32,750 bases of DNA, taken from NCBI GenBank assembly GCA_903893865.1, contig CAITNU010000026.1, positions 1-32,750 of the forward strand, read 5' to 3'. How positions within the stretch are numbered: the first letter of the stretch is position 1; every line of letters begins with the position of its first letter. The notes beneath the pieces are model-generated. The model was not told where the DNA came from. It saw nothing but the letters and a program-made list of their open reading frames with translations, and did not search any database. Shown here in pieces: positions 1 to 6,911 of this stretch. This DNA comes from an uncultured Microcaldota archaeon. Lineage in GTDB: Archaea > Micrarchaeota > Micrarchaeia > Norongarragalinales > Norongarragalinaceae. The translations under genes and the position numbers were made by a program.

Positions 1-198
1 ACGATAGTTGAAAAAGCGCGCGTGAAGGCGGCTACTCAAATGTACGCGCACGGCGCGAGCTTGGGTAAAGCCGTGGAATTAACCGGCGCAAACAAAAAGG
101 ATTTGGCGGCGTACATCGGCGGCACTCGCTTGCAGGAACAGTATTCGACTATTAGCGCGAGGCAGCGCTTCGACAACGCGAAAAAACTGTTTTCGTGA
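1..198 (+). CDS. C-terminal end of an antitoxin-like protein (UPF0175-like), 5' truncated
   Basis: The reading frame is open from the first base and ends at TGA 196-198, leaving 65 visible residues. The stretch ATQMYAHGASLGKAVELTG resembles the pattern of UPF0175-type antitoxins (a helix ending in Y..G, then a G-K-A-x-E-L-x-G helix-turn-helix), though I judge this from memory of the family. The gene lies 27 bases before a PIN-domain protein on the same strand, which is the usual arrangement for UPF0175/PIN pairs. If so, it would bind the operon promoter and neutralise the downstream nuclease. The N-terminus is outside the window, so family and length cannot be settled. Confidence 0.6.
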   Translation, partial: TIVEKARVKAATQMYAHGASLGKAVELTGANKKDLAAYIGGTRLQEQYSTISARQRFDNAKKLFS

Positions 199-225
199 AA
201 CCGTTAGTATTTTCCGTGATTCAAA

Positions 226-903
226 ATGGCTTTCATCGTTTGCGATTCCAGCTCGCTCATCTCGCTCAGCGACACGTGCAACATCGACGTCTTCCGCTTC
301 CTGCGCGGCCACGGCGGCGAATTCGCGATTCCGCCCGCGGTCGAAGAAGAAATCGTGGGACACCCGTCGCAACTCAAGCAATACGCTTTTTCCGCGGTGC
401 GCTTGCGCAAGCTCGTTGAAGACGGAATAGTGCGAACTGACGCGCCCTCGCGGCTCGCGAGCGAAAAGCAGAGCATCGAGAGCGCTGCTAACACCGCAAT
501 TCGAGTTGACGGCAAGCCGCTGCAGCTCATTCACTCGGGCGAAGCCGAGTGCCTCGCGCTGCTCAAGCTTTCCTCGGAAAAGCAGAAGACGCTTCTAGTC
601 GATGAAAAAACGGTGCGCCTGCTGCTTGAGTCGCCGAATAAGCTCGTCGAACGCTTGCGCGGCGAGTACGAGGGGCGAGTAGAAATTGACAACGCGGCGA
701 TGAATTCGTTCGGCGCAGGACTCGAGCGCGTTACTGTCGTACGCAGCACTGAACTAGTTGCTGTCGCCGCTTCCCTCGGTTTTTTCGCTGATTACGGACA
801 GCTTGCGGGGGACGCGGCGCGGACCGCGCTTGGCGCGCTGCAGCTCGCGGGTTGCAGTATTTCGAGCGACGAGCTTCGCGATTACGCTTCGCTAGTCAAA
901 TAA
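226..903 (+). CDS. PIN-like domain protein, probable toxin partner
   Basis: The 225-residue product opens with a beta strand and acidic residue (FIVCDSSSLISL, D7) typical of PIN nucleases. It continues with PPAVEEEIVG near residue 40 (a conserved acidic position) and HSGEAECLAL followed by LLVDEKTVR, matching the later PIN motifs with E and D residues in the active-site order. It should be a metal-dependent RNase. At 225 aa it is longer than a simple VapC (about 130-150 aa); the last 80 residues are an extra helical region of unknown role. The ATG at 226 follows the upstream gene by 27 bases, so the two are probably co-transcribed as a toxin-antitoxin operon. A housekeeping role cannot be excluded. 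Confidence 0.7.
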   Translation: MAFIVCDSSSLISLSDTCNIDVFRFLRGHGGEFAIPPAVEEEIVGHPSQLKQYAFSAVRLRKLVEDGIVRTDAPSRLASEKQSIESAANTAIRVDGKPLQLIHSGEAECLALLKLSSEKQKTLLVDEKTVRLLLESPNKLVERLRGEYEGRVEIDNAAMNSFGAGLERVTVVRSTELVAVAASLGFFADYGQLAGDAARTALGALQLAGCSISSDELRDYASLVK

Positions 904-921
904 AGCGTGTGGCAGTGTAAG

Positions 922-1581
922 CTATTTCCGTTTCCGTTGCGCGTCTTTGCGTATTTCTGCGAAAAATGTTTTGTACCCGAGTAAAGTTTTAAACGGCAAA
1001 TTCCTTTTGATGTACCCTTTTTGGTATTTATTCAAACGACGGCCCTTTGCTTTCCTAGCCAACCGCAGACTCTCATTAGTAGTAGGATCTCCACTATATT
1101 TCTGCGTTATGCCGCTTTTCTTGAATAACCTTAATATCGTGATTTGCCTCGCTTTACGTCCTATACCGCCGTCCTCTCCGACACGATGAAACTCGGTGCC
1201 AAGCAAAAGCTCGTAAGGCAGTCCATCAAGCCGTCTAAGCGCGTATTGTAGGTTGCTTAAAACTATCGGCGAGTTGGCAGCGTTAATGTTTAGTTCATCA
1301 AGGCTGGTCTTAACTTCTGTTTTCACTTGTCCTGAATCTGCATCCACCAAATCGGCGTGTCTGTTAAGCTCAGTAACTACCAAAAGCTTTTCATCGCCGC
1401 GAGTACTGAGCAAGCGGGCTATTTTAAGAAGCGCGTGCTCTGAGGCGCGGCTATCGGGCGCTAACTCAGTTTTCCGGATGAGAGGAGTGGTGTTAATCTT
1501 TATCTGCTCTGGTTTTGACGACGTTTTGGAAACTGGCTTTCGCACTGGTTTTGGCTGCGGTTTTGGCATTCGCTTCAGCAT
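922..1581 (-). CDS. hypothetical basic protein, AT-rich orphan
   Basis: I do not recognise a family. From the ATG at 1581 the product is 219 aa. An upstream TTG at 1614 would add 11 residues, but the ATG fits better with the TTTAAA box at 1634-1639. The N-terminus is a K/P/R-rich linker (PKPQPKPVRKP). The middle is mixed alpha/beta, and the C-terminus is strongly basic, ending in RKRK, which suggests nucleic-acid binding. A segment near residues 125-165 (GEDGGIGRKARQITILRLFKKSGI) could be a helix-turn-helix, but weakly. The codons are visibly AT-richer than in the flanking genes, in line with recent acquisition. It is transcribed divergently from the radical SAM gene. Confidence 0.6.
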   Translation of the reverse strand: MLKRMPKPQPKPVRKPVSKTSSKPEQIKINTTPLIRKTELAPDSRASEHALLKIARLLSTRGDEKLLVVTELNRHADLVDADSGQVKTEVKTSLDELNINAANSPIVLSNLQYALRRLDGLPYELLLGTEFHRVGEDGGIGRKARQITILRLFKKSGITQKYSGDPTTNESLRLARKAKGRRLNKYQKGYIKRNLPFKTLLGYKTFFAEIRKDAQRKRK

Positions 1582-1615
1582 TTGTATCGAAACCTCGATT
1601 CTAGCGAGCAACAAT

Positions 1616-1639
1616 AGTTTTATTCGCGCCTGCTTTAAA
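1616..1639. promoter_or_regulatory. divergent promoter region with back-to-back TATA-like boxes
   Basis: AGTTTTATT at 1616-1624 lies about 25-32 bases before the ATG at 1648, the spacing expected of a leaderless archaeal promoter for the radical SAM gene. TTTAAA at 1634-1639 reads the same on both strands and is placed to serve the minus-strand orphan gene. No mapped start sites support this. Confidence 0.4.
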
Positions 1640-1647
1640 CCTTTTTC

Positions 1648-2427
1648 ATGAAACTCCGTTTCGCCAGCATAATCGACTGGAACGACTCCATTTACGAAGG
1701 AAAAATCGCGAGCGTCGTTTATCTCGCCGGCTGTCCCTTGCGCTGTCCCTGGTGCTACAGCGGCGCGCTAGTCACCGCTCCGAGCGAGTGTTCGAGCGAG
1801 AAACCCGTCGAGTTCTTTCTGAACCACCTCGCAAAACAGCGCGACAAATGCAACGCCGTCGTCTTCACCGGCGGCGAACCGTGCGAACAGGAAAACGCGC
1901 TGGCCGAGCTGTGCGCGAAACTGCGCGGCGAAGGATTCGCGGTTAAAATCGAAACGAGCGGCTACTATCCCGAAGCGCTCGCGGGACTAATTCCGAACAT
2001 CGATTTCGTGTCGCTCGACATCAAGACGCGCTTCGAGCAAGACGATTACGCGAAAGCCTGCGGATTCAAGGGAAACGCCGAACTCCTCGTCAGCAACGTC
2101 TTGCGAAGCATCGCGTTTCTAGAAACGCGCGGCGCGCAGTACGGCGTGGAATGGGAGGCACGAACGACGGTCGTGCCGCAGCTGAACGACGATGCGCAAA
2201 TCATTCGCGAAATCGCTCGGCACGCGAAAAACGCCAGCGCTTACGCGCTGCAAGCGCTTGAAACGCAGGACCGCGAATTCGTCGATGCGGGCTTCGCTCA
2301 AAACGCGAGCGAGCCTTCGCGCGAAAAAATGTTGGAGCTCGCGGCTGCGGCGAAGGAAGTACTGGCAGCGCTCGGTGGAAACACGAATGTCATAGTGCGG
2401 ATGAAGAACGCTGAAGCTAAAATCTGA
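1648..2427 (+). CDS. radical SAM protein, anaerobic ribonucleotide reductase activase type (NrdG2-like)
   Basis: The 259-aa protein carries the radical SAM cluster motif C29-x3-C33-x2-C36 (AGCPLRCPWC) near the N-terminus, as in glycyl-radical activating enzymes. The glycine-rich SAM-binding motif follows (VVFTGGEP, about residue 72). The opening (MKLRFASIIDWNDSIYEGK) and overall length resemble the TIGR02495 group annotated as anaerobic ribonucleoside-triphosphate reductase activating protein. Such enzymes cleave SAM with a [4Fe-4S] cluster to install a glycyl radical on their partner. No class III reductase lies in the window, so the substrate is inferred and another glycyl-radical enzyme is possible. 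nucS follows after 29 bases on the same strand, so the two may be co-transcribed. Confidence 0.8.
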   Translation: MKLRFASIIDWNDSIYEGKIASVVYLAGCPLRCPWCYSGALVTAPSECSSEKPVEFFLNHLAKQRDKCNAVVFTGGEPCEQENALAELCAKLRGEGFAVKIETSGYYPEALAGLIPNIDFVSLDIKTRFEQDDYAKACGFKGNAELLVSNVLRSIAFLETRGAQYGVEWEARTTVVPQLNDDAQIIREIARHAKNASAYALQALETQDREFVDAGFAQNASEPSREKMLELAAAAKEVLAALGGNTNVIVRMKNAEAKI

Positions 2428-2456
2428 ACAGGAGAATTTGAAACGGGAGATTTTGA

Positions 2457-3209
2457 ATGGATTTCGGGGAAGCGGCGGCCGTGATTCGCAGCGCGCTTGA
2501 CGCCGAACAATTGTGCCTCGTAGTCGGTGCTTGCATCGTGCGCTACGAAGGCCGCGCTGCGAGCAAGCTCAGCGAAGGCGACCGCCTGCTCGTAATCAAA
2601 CCAGACGGAACGTTTCTCGTGCACCAGGGCAAGGGAATGACGGCGATTAACTACCAAGGCCCCGGCGCCGTAGTAAAAGCCGAAGCGACAAATGAAGAGC
2701 TCGTCGTAACCGCGGAGCGTTCGAAGCCGATGCGGGAAGTAATTGAAGCGCACTTCAAGCGAATCGACTTCGCTCAATCGTTTTACATGCGCGACGACTC
2801 GAAACTCAAGCTTTTCGGTAGCGAACGCGAACTCGCGAAACTCCTCGCGCAAGACTTGCATTTGATTGAGAAGGGGCTCGTGCCAGTGCAGGAGGAGAGT
2901 TCGCTGCCTAAGGGCGCCATCGATATTCTCGCGCGGGACGCGCTTGGACATCTCGTCGTCATCGAGCTCAAGCGCCGCGACGCGGGGCTAGATGCGGCCA
3001 CGCAACTCGCGCGCTACGTTTCCGAGTTGCGGAAACGCAAGGGAGAAGTAGTGCGCGGAATCCTTTGCTCGCCGAAAATCACGCCGAACGCGCTGAAAAT
3101 GCTTGAAGAAAAGGGTTTCGAGTGGTTCAAGCTCGACTACGAAATCGCGAATCCCAGCGCGAAAATCCGCGGGCTCCAAAAAAAACAGAAGATGATGACC
3201 GAGTTTTGA
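2457..3209 (+). CDS. nucS: NucS mismatch/branched-DNA endonuclease
   Basis: The 250-aa product matches archaeal NucS in length and layout: an N-terminal beta-rich DNA-binding domain (about residues 1-120) and a C-terminal RecB-like nuclease domain. The catalytic signature is visible as D156 in GAIDILA, then E170 and K172 in VIELKRR. NucS/EndoMS cuts both strands at mismatches and flap structures and is recruited by PCNA. The last seven residues, QKMMTEF, fit a C-terminal PCNA-interacting motif (Q-x-x-hydrophobic-x-x-F). The start ATG is preceded by GGGAGATTTTGA, a reasonable Shine-Dalgarno. It may supply mismatch repair here; no MutS/MutL is seen in the window, which is too small to judge their absence. 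Confidence 0.93.
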   Translation: MDFGEAAAVIRSALDAEQLCLVVGACIVRYEGRAASKLSEGDRLLVIKPDGTFLVHQGKGMTAINYQGPGAVVKAEATNEELVVTAERSKPMREVIEAHFKRIDFAQSFYMRDDSKLKLFGSERELAKLLAQDLHLIEKGLVPVQEESSLPKGAIDILARDALGHLVVIELKRRDAGLDAATQLARYVSELRKRKGEVVRGILCSPKITPNALKMLEEKGFEWFKLDYEIANPSAKIRGLQKKQKMMTEF

Positions 3210-3306
3210 TTGAATTTTAACTGGGTTGTGACTGCATAGCGTTGCTGGCTTTGCGGCGAGTATTTAAAATCAAGGGCGCTTTAATGAAAGTCGAGGCGTT
3301 AAAGTT

Positions 3307-4107
3307 TTGCGCAACCTGCAAAAACAAGTATTCGTTTTGATGATTCTGTGCGCTGCAATAGCGCTCTTAGTCGGTTACCAAACCGGCGGAGTGATTTCCG
3401 CGCCCAAGCAGAGCTGCCCGGAAGCATCTGGGCAGGCGTTTCCGACCGTAATCGCGCCCAACTCGTGCTCGAAGCAAAACTTGAATGACGAATTCTCGGT
3501 GCGCTTGAAACTGCCCGCCGTCGACAGAAACGACCAAGGCGCGCTTGCCGACCTCGTAGTCGAGCGCAGCGCTGGAGACGGCGCCGTATTCGTGCGCTTC
3601 AGCGGCAGCAGCCCGTTGATTAATCCTGATACGCAAACTTCGCTGCGCACCGCTCTCGACGTCGCGCAAAGAATCTCCGGCAAAAACCTGAACGGCAAAA
3701 ACTTGTACTACTCGATTTCCACGAGTTCCGACGTAGTCGGAGGACAAAGCGCTGGCGCGGCAATGACGATCGCAACGATCGCCGTGCTTAAAGGCGAAAC
3801 GCTGCGTCCAGACGCGTTGATTACCGGCACAATCGAAGCGGACGGAGGAATCGGGCAAGTCGGCAAGGTTTTCGAGAAAGCGCAGGCCATCAAGGCAGAA
3901 GGATACTCTTTGTTCGTAGTGCCTGCAGGCGAAGGAAGGCAGAGCGTTCCAACGAATTCTTGCGAAGAAGTGCAGGCTCCGGATGGAACGACGACGCAGT
4001 CTTGCACGACCGTGTACAAGATTGTAGACGTTGGCGAGGAAACCGGTATACGCGTCGTCGAAGCCAAGAACATCCGCGAAGCTTACGCGCTAATGAAACG
4101 CGGTTGA
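3307..4107 (+). CDS. membrane-anchored Lon-like (S16) serine-lysine protease
   Basis: The 266-aa product begins with an uncleaved or cleavable hydrophobic segment (residues 8-24), then a Lon-type proteolytic domain without any ATPase domain. The catalytic serine is S148 in GGQSAGAAMT and the catalytic lysine is K191 in GKVFEKAQAIKAEG. Their 43-residue separation is exactly that of E. coli Lon S679/K722. The active domain therefore lies outside the membrane or faces it. The TTG start at 3307 is supported by GAGG at 3293-3296 and a TATA-like TATTTAAAAT at 3261-3270; the next in-frame ATG (residue 12) would cut into the hydrophobic segment. A C-terminal insert with two cysteines (about residues 219-237) may form a disulphide. 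A second S16 protein follows at 4196. Confidence 0.88.
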   Translation: MRNLQKQVFVLMILCAAIALLVGYQTGGVISAPKQSCPEASGQAFPTVIAPNSCSKQNLNDEFSVRLKLPAVDRNDQGALADLVVERSAGDGAVFVRFSGSSPLINPDTQTSLRTALDVAQRISGKNLNGKNLYYSISTSSDVVGGQSAGAAMTIATIAVLKGETLRPDALITGTIEADGGIGQVGKVFEKAQAIKAEGYSLFVVPAGEGRQSVPTNSCEEVQAPDGTTTQSCTTVYKIVDVGEETGIRVVEAKNIREAYALMKRG

Positions 4108-4195
4108 ACCGTCGATCATTCCCGCCCTTTCCTTAACGCGCTAAAACAACTGAAACTGCCGCTTTCTTAAAACGCGGGCTACTAATTCTCGCTTA

Positions 4196-4846
4196 ATGGC
4201 AAAACAAAAGCGTTCGCTGAACTTCCTGCTCGTCGCGGCAATAATCGTTTGCGCGGCCGCAGCCGCGCTATTCCTGGGCTACGCGCTTTTTCCTTCAACC
4301 AAGGAAACGCGTTTTCAAGCCGCTGCGATAGGCGATTCAGGTGAAGGCGTTATCGTCGATTTCGCGTTGCGCTCGCGCCCAGGCAACGGCGCGCTGCTCA
4401 TAAACGTGGAAAACGCTGAATGGCGCGCGGACGCTGAAAAGTCTTTCCGCGCAAGCCGCGAGCATGCCGAAAGCTTTCTCGGCGTTCCCCTCTCGAACCG
4501 AGATTTCGAGCTCGAGTTGCGGTCGCGGGAAGGCGGAGTGGAAGGCGAGAGCGCGGGCGCGGCGTTCGCAATAGCGATTATAGCGAATTACTTGAACGCG
4601 CAACCGCGCGAGGACGCGATTGTTTCGGCTGCGCTGGATTCAGAAAATTTAAGCAACGAAGCGCTGCTTCCAATCGGCGGAGCTGAAGAAAAAATTCTTG
4701 CTGCCGCGCGAGCGGGCAAGCGCGTTTTCGTAGTCGCGCAAGACCAGCCGTTGAAATACGAGGGCGAGCTCGCGCAGCGAATTCAAGTCGAGCGCGCGCG
4801 AACGCTGCGCGAGGCAGTGGCGTTGCTTCTCCGCCGAACGAGTTAA
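4196..4846 (+). CDS. second membrane-anchored Lon-like (S16) protease
   Basis: The 216-aa product has an N-terminal signal anchor (residues 10-31) and a compact S16 domain. S119 lies in EGESAGAAFAIAI, and K166 lies in LLPIGGAEEKILAAARAGK, which closely resembles the Lon lysine motif. The serine-lysine distance is 47, four more than in Lon, because of extra residues around ALDSENLS. It is a diverged paralogue of the upstream protease rather than a copy. CTTAAA at about 4165-4170 lies 26-31 bases upstream of the ATG, suggesting its own leaderless promoter. The pair may process membrane or exported proteins; substrates are unknown. Confidence 0.82.
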   Translation: MAKQKRSLNFLLVAAIIVCAAAAALFLGYALFPSTKETRFQAAAIGDSGEGVIVDFALRSRPGNGALLINVENAEWRADAEKSFRASREHAESFLGVPLSNRDFELELRSREGGVEGESAGAAFAIAIIANYLNAQPREDAIVSAALDSENLSNEALLPIGGAEEKILAAARAGKRVFVVAQDQPLKYEGELAQRIQVERARTLREAVALLLRRTS

Positions 4847-4911
4847 AAAGCCGTGAAGCAATATTTTAGTCCGCGCGGGGGTCGCCTAGTGGCTATGGCG
4901 GCAGCCTGCTA

Positions 4912-4944
4912 TACGCGTTTTTCTTTGAAAAAACGCTGGTGGTA
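4912..4944 (+). other. tRNA-Ser intron 1 (anticodon loop, 37/38)
   Basis: The 33-nt intron sits one base 3' of the anticodon, the canonical archaeal site. A relaxed bulge-helix-bulge can be drawn: 3-nt bulges 4910-4912 and 4943-4945 separated by a four-pair helix of 4906-4909 with 4939-4942 (two G-U pairs). The intron body forms GCGTTTTT (4915-4922) with AAAAACGC (4929-4936). Confidence 0.8.
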
Positions 4945-4979
4945 AGCTGTTAGCGCATTTCGCGCTGCGCGGGTTCGAA

Positions 4980-5028
4980 AGCACTTTTTTGCCTGCGGGC
5001 AAAAACCTGCGCTAAAAAGTGCCGAACG
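4980..5028 (+). other. tRNA-Ser intron 2 (T-loop, 59/60)
   Basis: The 49-nt intron splits the T-loop between A59 (4979) and U60 (5029). It shows a textbook bulge-helix-bulge: outer helix is the T stem, 3' bulge CGT (5027-5029), four-pair central helix TTCG (4974-4977) with CGAA (5023-5026), 5' bulge AAA (4978-4980), and inner helix GCACTTTTT (4981-4989) with AAAAAGTGC (5014-5022). Cutting after the second base of each bulge restores TTCGAAT. Confidence 0.87.
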
Positions 5029-5043
5029 TCCCGCTCCCCGCGC

Positions 5044-5049
5044 TTTTTT
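5044..5049 (+). terminator. T6 terminator after tRNA-Ser
   Basis: Six T residues begin two bases after the discriminator base, as expected for archaeal poly-U termination of a tRNA transcript. Confidence 0.55.
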
Positions 5050-5061
5050 CTCAAACCCAGC

Positions 5062-6597
5062 TCAAGCGGAGCTTTCCAGCTGCTCTAATCTTTTTGTTAT
5101 TAGTCTAAGCCTTTTTTGAAGAGCTTCGCGATCAGTTGTTGGCGGAAAGCTCACTCCCATTCGGGGAAGAGAAACTTTTCGCAGCAGTTCTTTCAATTCC
5201 GTATCGCGCAGATTAGGCAGTCCGCCTCTAATCTTGGCTTGCTGAATGGCTATGTAATAGCCGGGCTTGCCCGACTCCTTAAATTGTTTCGCAAGCAGAG
5301 GGCGGCCAAGTTTCTTGTGAGTCGTCCTAACGAACTTCAGGATTTCAAGAATTTTTTTGCGGCTCCTAGGAGGTTTAACGTACGGATCGGGTTTTTTTAG
5401 AATGTCTAGAGCGTATAGCTCCTGCAACAAGCCTCGTCTGATAACATGACTTTGCAAACCGGGAGATAATTGTTTGAATAAAACGCGTTTGTCGCCCGTA
5501 AACTCCGTGATTCGTTTAATAACTTCTTCTTTGGAAAACGGCGGGACGCTCTTGTGACCTGAAGTTTTACTGGCTTTGTAAAGCGAAAGCACCACGCCGT
5601 GTTTTGTTTCTAAGCTCGGCTTTTCTTTTAGGACGCGCAAGTAGATTTTTGCGGCCGCACGCCTAGCCAAAAACAATTCAGACGCAATCTCGTTCAACCG
5701 CTCGTGAGAACCGCCGAAGTAGGGGGATAAACGCAAAGACAAAAACGCTGCCTCAGATCCGTGTTTTTGCGAAATTTCTTTAAAAACGCGTTGCTGGCTT
5801 TCCGTTAGATGCGGAAGGTTTTCGTAAAGCAGTTTTGCATAAAACTTGTCGGCAAATTCGGGCGGCGGCCGCGAAACTGGATCCTCTTTTTTTAATAGTT
5901 CTTTGAAGTAGGGTAGGCTTTGGTTTTCTATTTGTCTTAATCGTTCTCTTGTAAACCCCAAATCAGCTGCAATCTTTTTTCGAGGCTCATTAAGCAGTAT
6001 TCGTCTTATCGGCACGCTTGACGTTATATTGATGTTTTGTGGATTATTCGGGGGATATCGCTTTCCCAACTTATCCCAAATTCTTCGGTATGCGGCGGTT
6101 ACGTCGATGATATTCTGCGCGTAGGCCGGTGTTCGTCTGTCAGAAGCCAGCACACTTGAGGGTTTAAGAAAACCATTACCGAGTTCATCATAATAAGGCA
6201 AATTATTCGTGTTTATGCTTTGTCGGAGGTACTTTTGGTTCATAGATTGCAACCAACGAGAAAAAGTTGCATTAAACATGTCCTGTAAACTGCCTGGCTG
6301 ACTCTTTTTGGAAACAAGTTTTTTGGGGTCGAAAACGCGAAGAGTTTTATTAAAAGCATCGGGAACAATTTCCGGATGCTTGGAATGGATATAGCCTTTC
6401 ACGCGTCTTGACGATAGGTAAAAAGCCAGCGGGCGGTAAACGCGAAACAACTGTTTGGCTTTTTGCTTGAAACGAGGTGGTTGCGAGGCCAAAGGCACGC
6501 CGGGAACTCTTTCCATGAGTGTTTCGCACAACGCCTTCTCTTGGAGCAGTTTCAAGTGGCCATTGGGTTTCTGCGCGGTTTGAGCGATTTCTTTCAT
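5062..6597 (-). CDS. sigma-factor-like helix-turn-helix protein
   Basis: The 511-aa product has LGFTRERLRQIE at residues 213-224 within a helix-turn-helix (206-236). This is nearly identical to the sigma-70 region 4.2 recognition helix pattern. A second region-4-like unit lies at 264-325 (LTESQQRVF, then LNEIASELFLARRAA). Residues 79-128 (AFNKTLRVFDP, then FSRWLQSMNQKYLRQSI) weakly recall sigma region 2 (FDP, an aromatic/basic helix and a conserved LRQ). About 190 further residues at the C-terminus are basic and unassigned. It may direct transcription or bind DNA or RNA in another role; archaea normally use TBP/TFB. The gene is markedly AT-richer than its neighbours and stands alone, facing tRNA-Ser. 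The ATG at 6597 has AT-rich upstream DNA with TATA-like boxes. Confidence 0.7.
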   Translation of the reverse strand: MKEIAQTAQKPNGHLKLLQEKALCETLMERVPGVPLASQPPRFKQKAKQLFRVYRPLAFYLSSRRVKGYIHSKHPEIVPDAFNKTLRVFDPKKLVSKKSQPGSLQDMFNATFSRWLQSMNQKYLRQSINTNNLPYYDELGNGFLKPSSVLASDRRTPAYAQNIIDVTAAYRRIWDKLGKRYPPNNPQNINITSSVPIRRILLNEPRKKIAADLGFTRERLRQIENQSLPYFKELLKKEDPVSRPPPEFADKFYAKLLYENLPHLTESQQRVFKEISQKHGSEAAFLSLRLSPYFGGSHERLNEIASELFLARRAAAKIYLRVLKEKPSLETKHGVVLSLYKASKTSGHKSVPPFSKEEVIKRITEFTGDKRVLFKQLSPGLQSHVIRRGLLQELYALDILKKPDPYVKPPRSRKKILEILKFVRTTHKKLGRPLLAKQFKESGKPGYYIAIQQAKIRGGLPNLRDTELKELLRKVSLPRMGVSFPPTTDREALQKRLRLITKRLEQLESSA

Positions 6598-6717
6598 TTC
6601 AAGCTAAATAATTCCGCAAAAACTAAATAAAACTAACTGTTGCCTGCAAAACGCCTATTTAAGCCAGAATTCGTAAAATAAATCGCGCGACCGCGATTAA
6701 ACGCGGTCAAACGCTGC

Positions 6718-6792
6718 GGGCTCGTAGCTCAGCCTGGATAGAGCGATTGCCTCCTAAGCAAGAGGTCGGGGGTTCGAATCCCCCCGAGCCCG
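6718..6792 (+). tRNA. tRNA-Arg(CCU)
   Basis: An uninterrupted 75-nt cloverleaf. The acceptor is GGGCTCG (6718-6724) with CGAGCCC (6785-6791) and discriminator G. The D stem is GCTC/GAGC. The anticodon loop CTCCTAA gives anticodon CCU. The T arm is GGGGG-TTCGAAT-CCCCC. The anticodon stem pairs four positions with an A-G mismatch at its base (27/43). It decodes AGG. CCA is not encoded. Confidence 0.95.
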
Positions 6793-6911
6793 CTTCAATT
6801 CCTTTTGCGCATTTCGAACGTTCCGCGCATTCCTCACTCTTTTTAATGCGAAAAGCGTTACTACGCGTTACTGAAGAAAAAGCACTAACCCACTGAATCG
6901 AGGGACCTGAC

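Larger units (their letters stand above)
4875..5042 (+). tRNA. tRNA-Ser(GCU) with two introns (37/38 and T-loop 59/60)
   Basis: Removing two introns gives an 86-nt type II tRNA. Its parts are acceptor GCGGGGG (4875-4881) with UCCCCGC (5035-5041) and discriminator G (5042); a 3-bp D stem GCC/GGC with GG in the loop; anticodon stem GCAGC (4901-4905) with GCUGU (4946-4950) and loop CUGCUA-A, anticodon GCU at 4908-4910; variable arm AGCGC/GCGCU (4952-4966); and T stem GCGGG (4969-4973) with CCCGC (5030-5034) closing the canonical loop UUCGAA-U. The long variable arm and discriminator G identify serine. Exons are 4875-4911, 4945-4979 and 5029-5042. A TATA-like GTTAAAAAG lies about 30 bases upstream and a T6 run follows directly. 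Confidence 0.9.
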
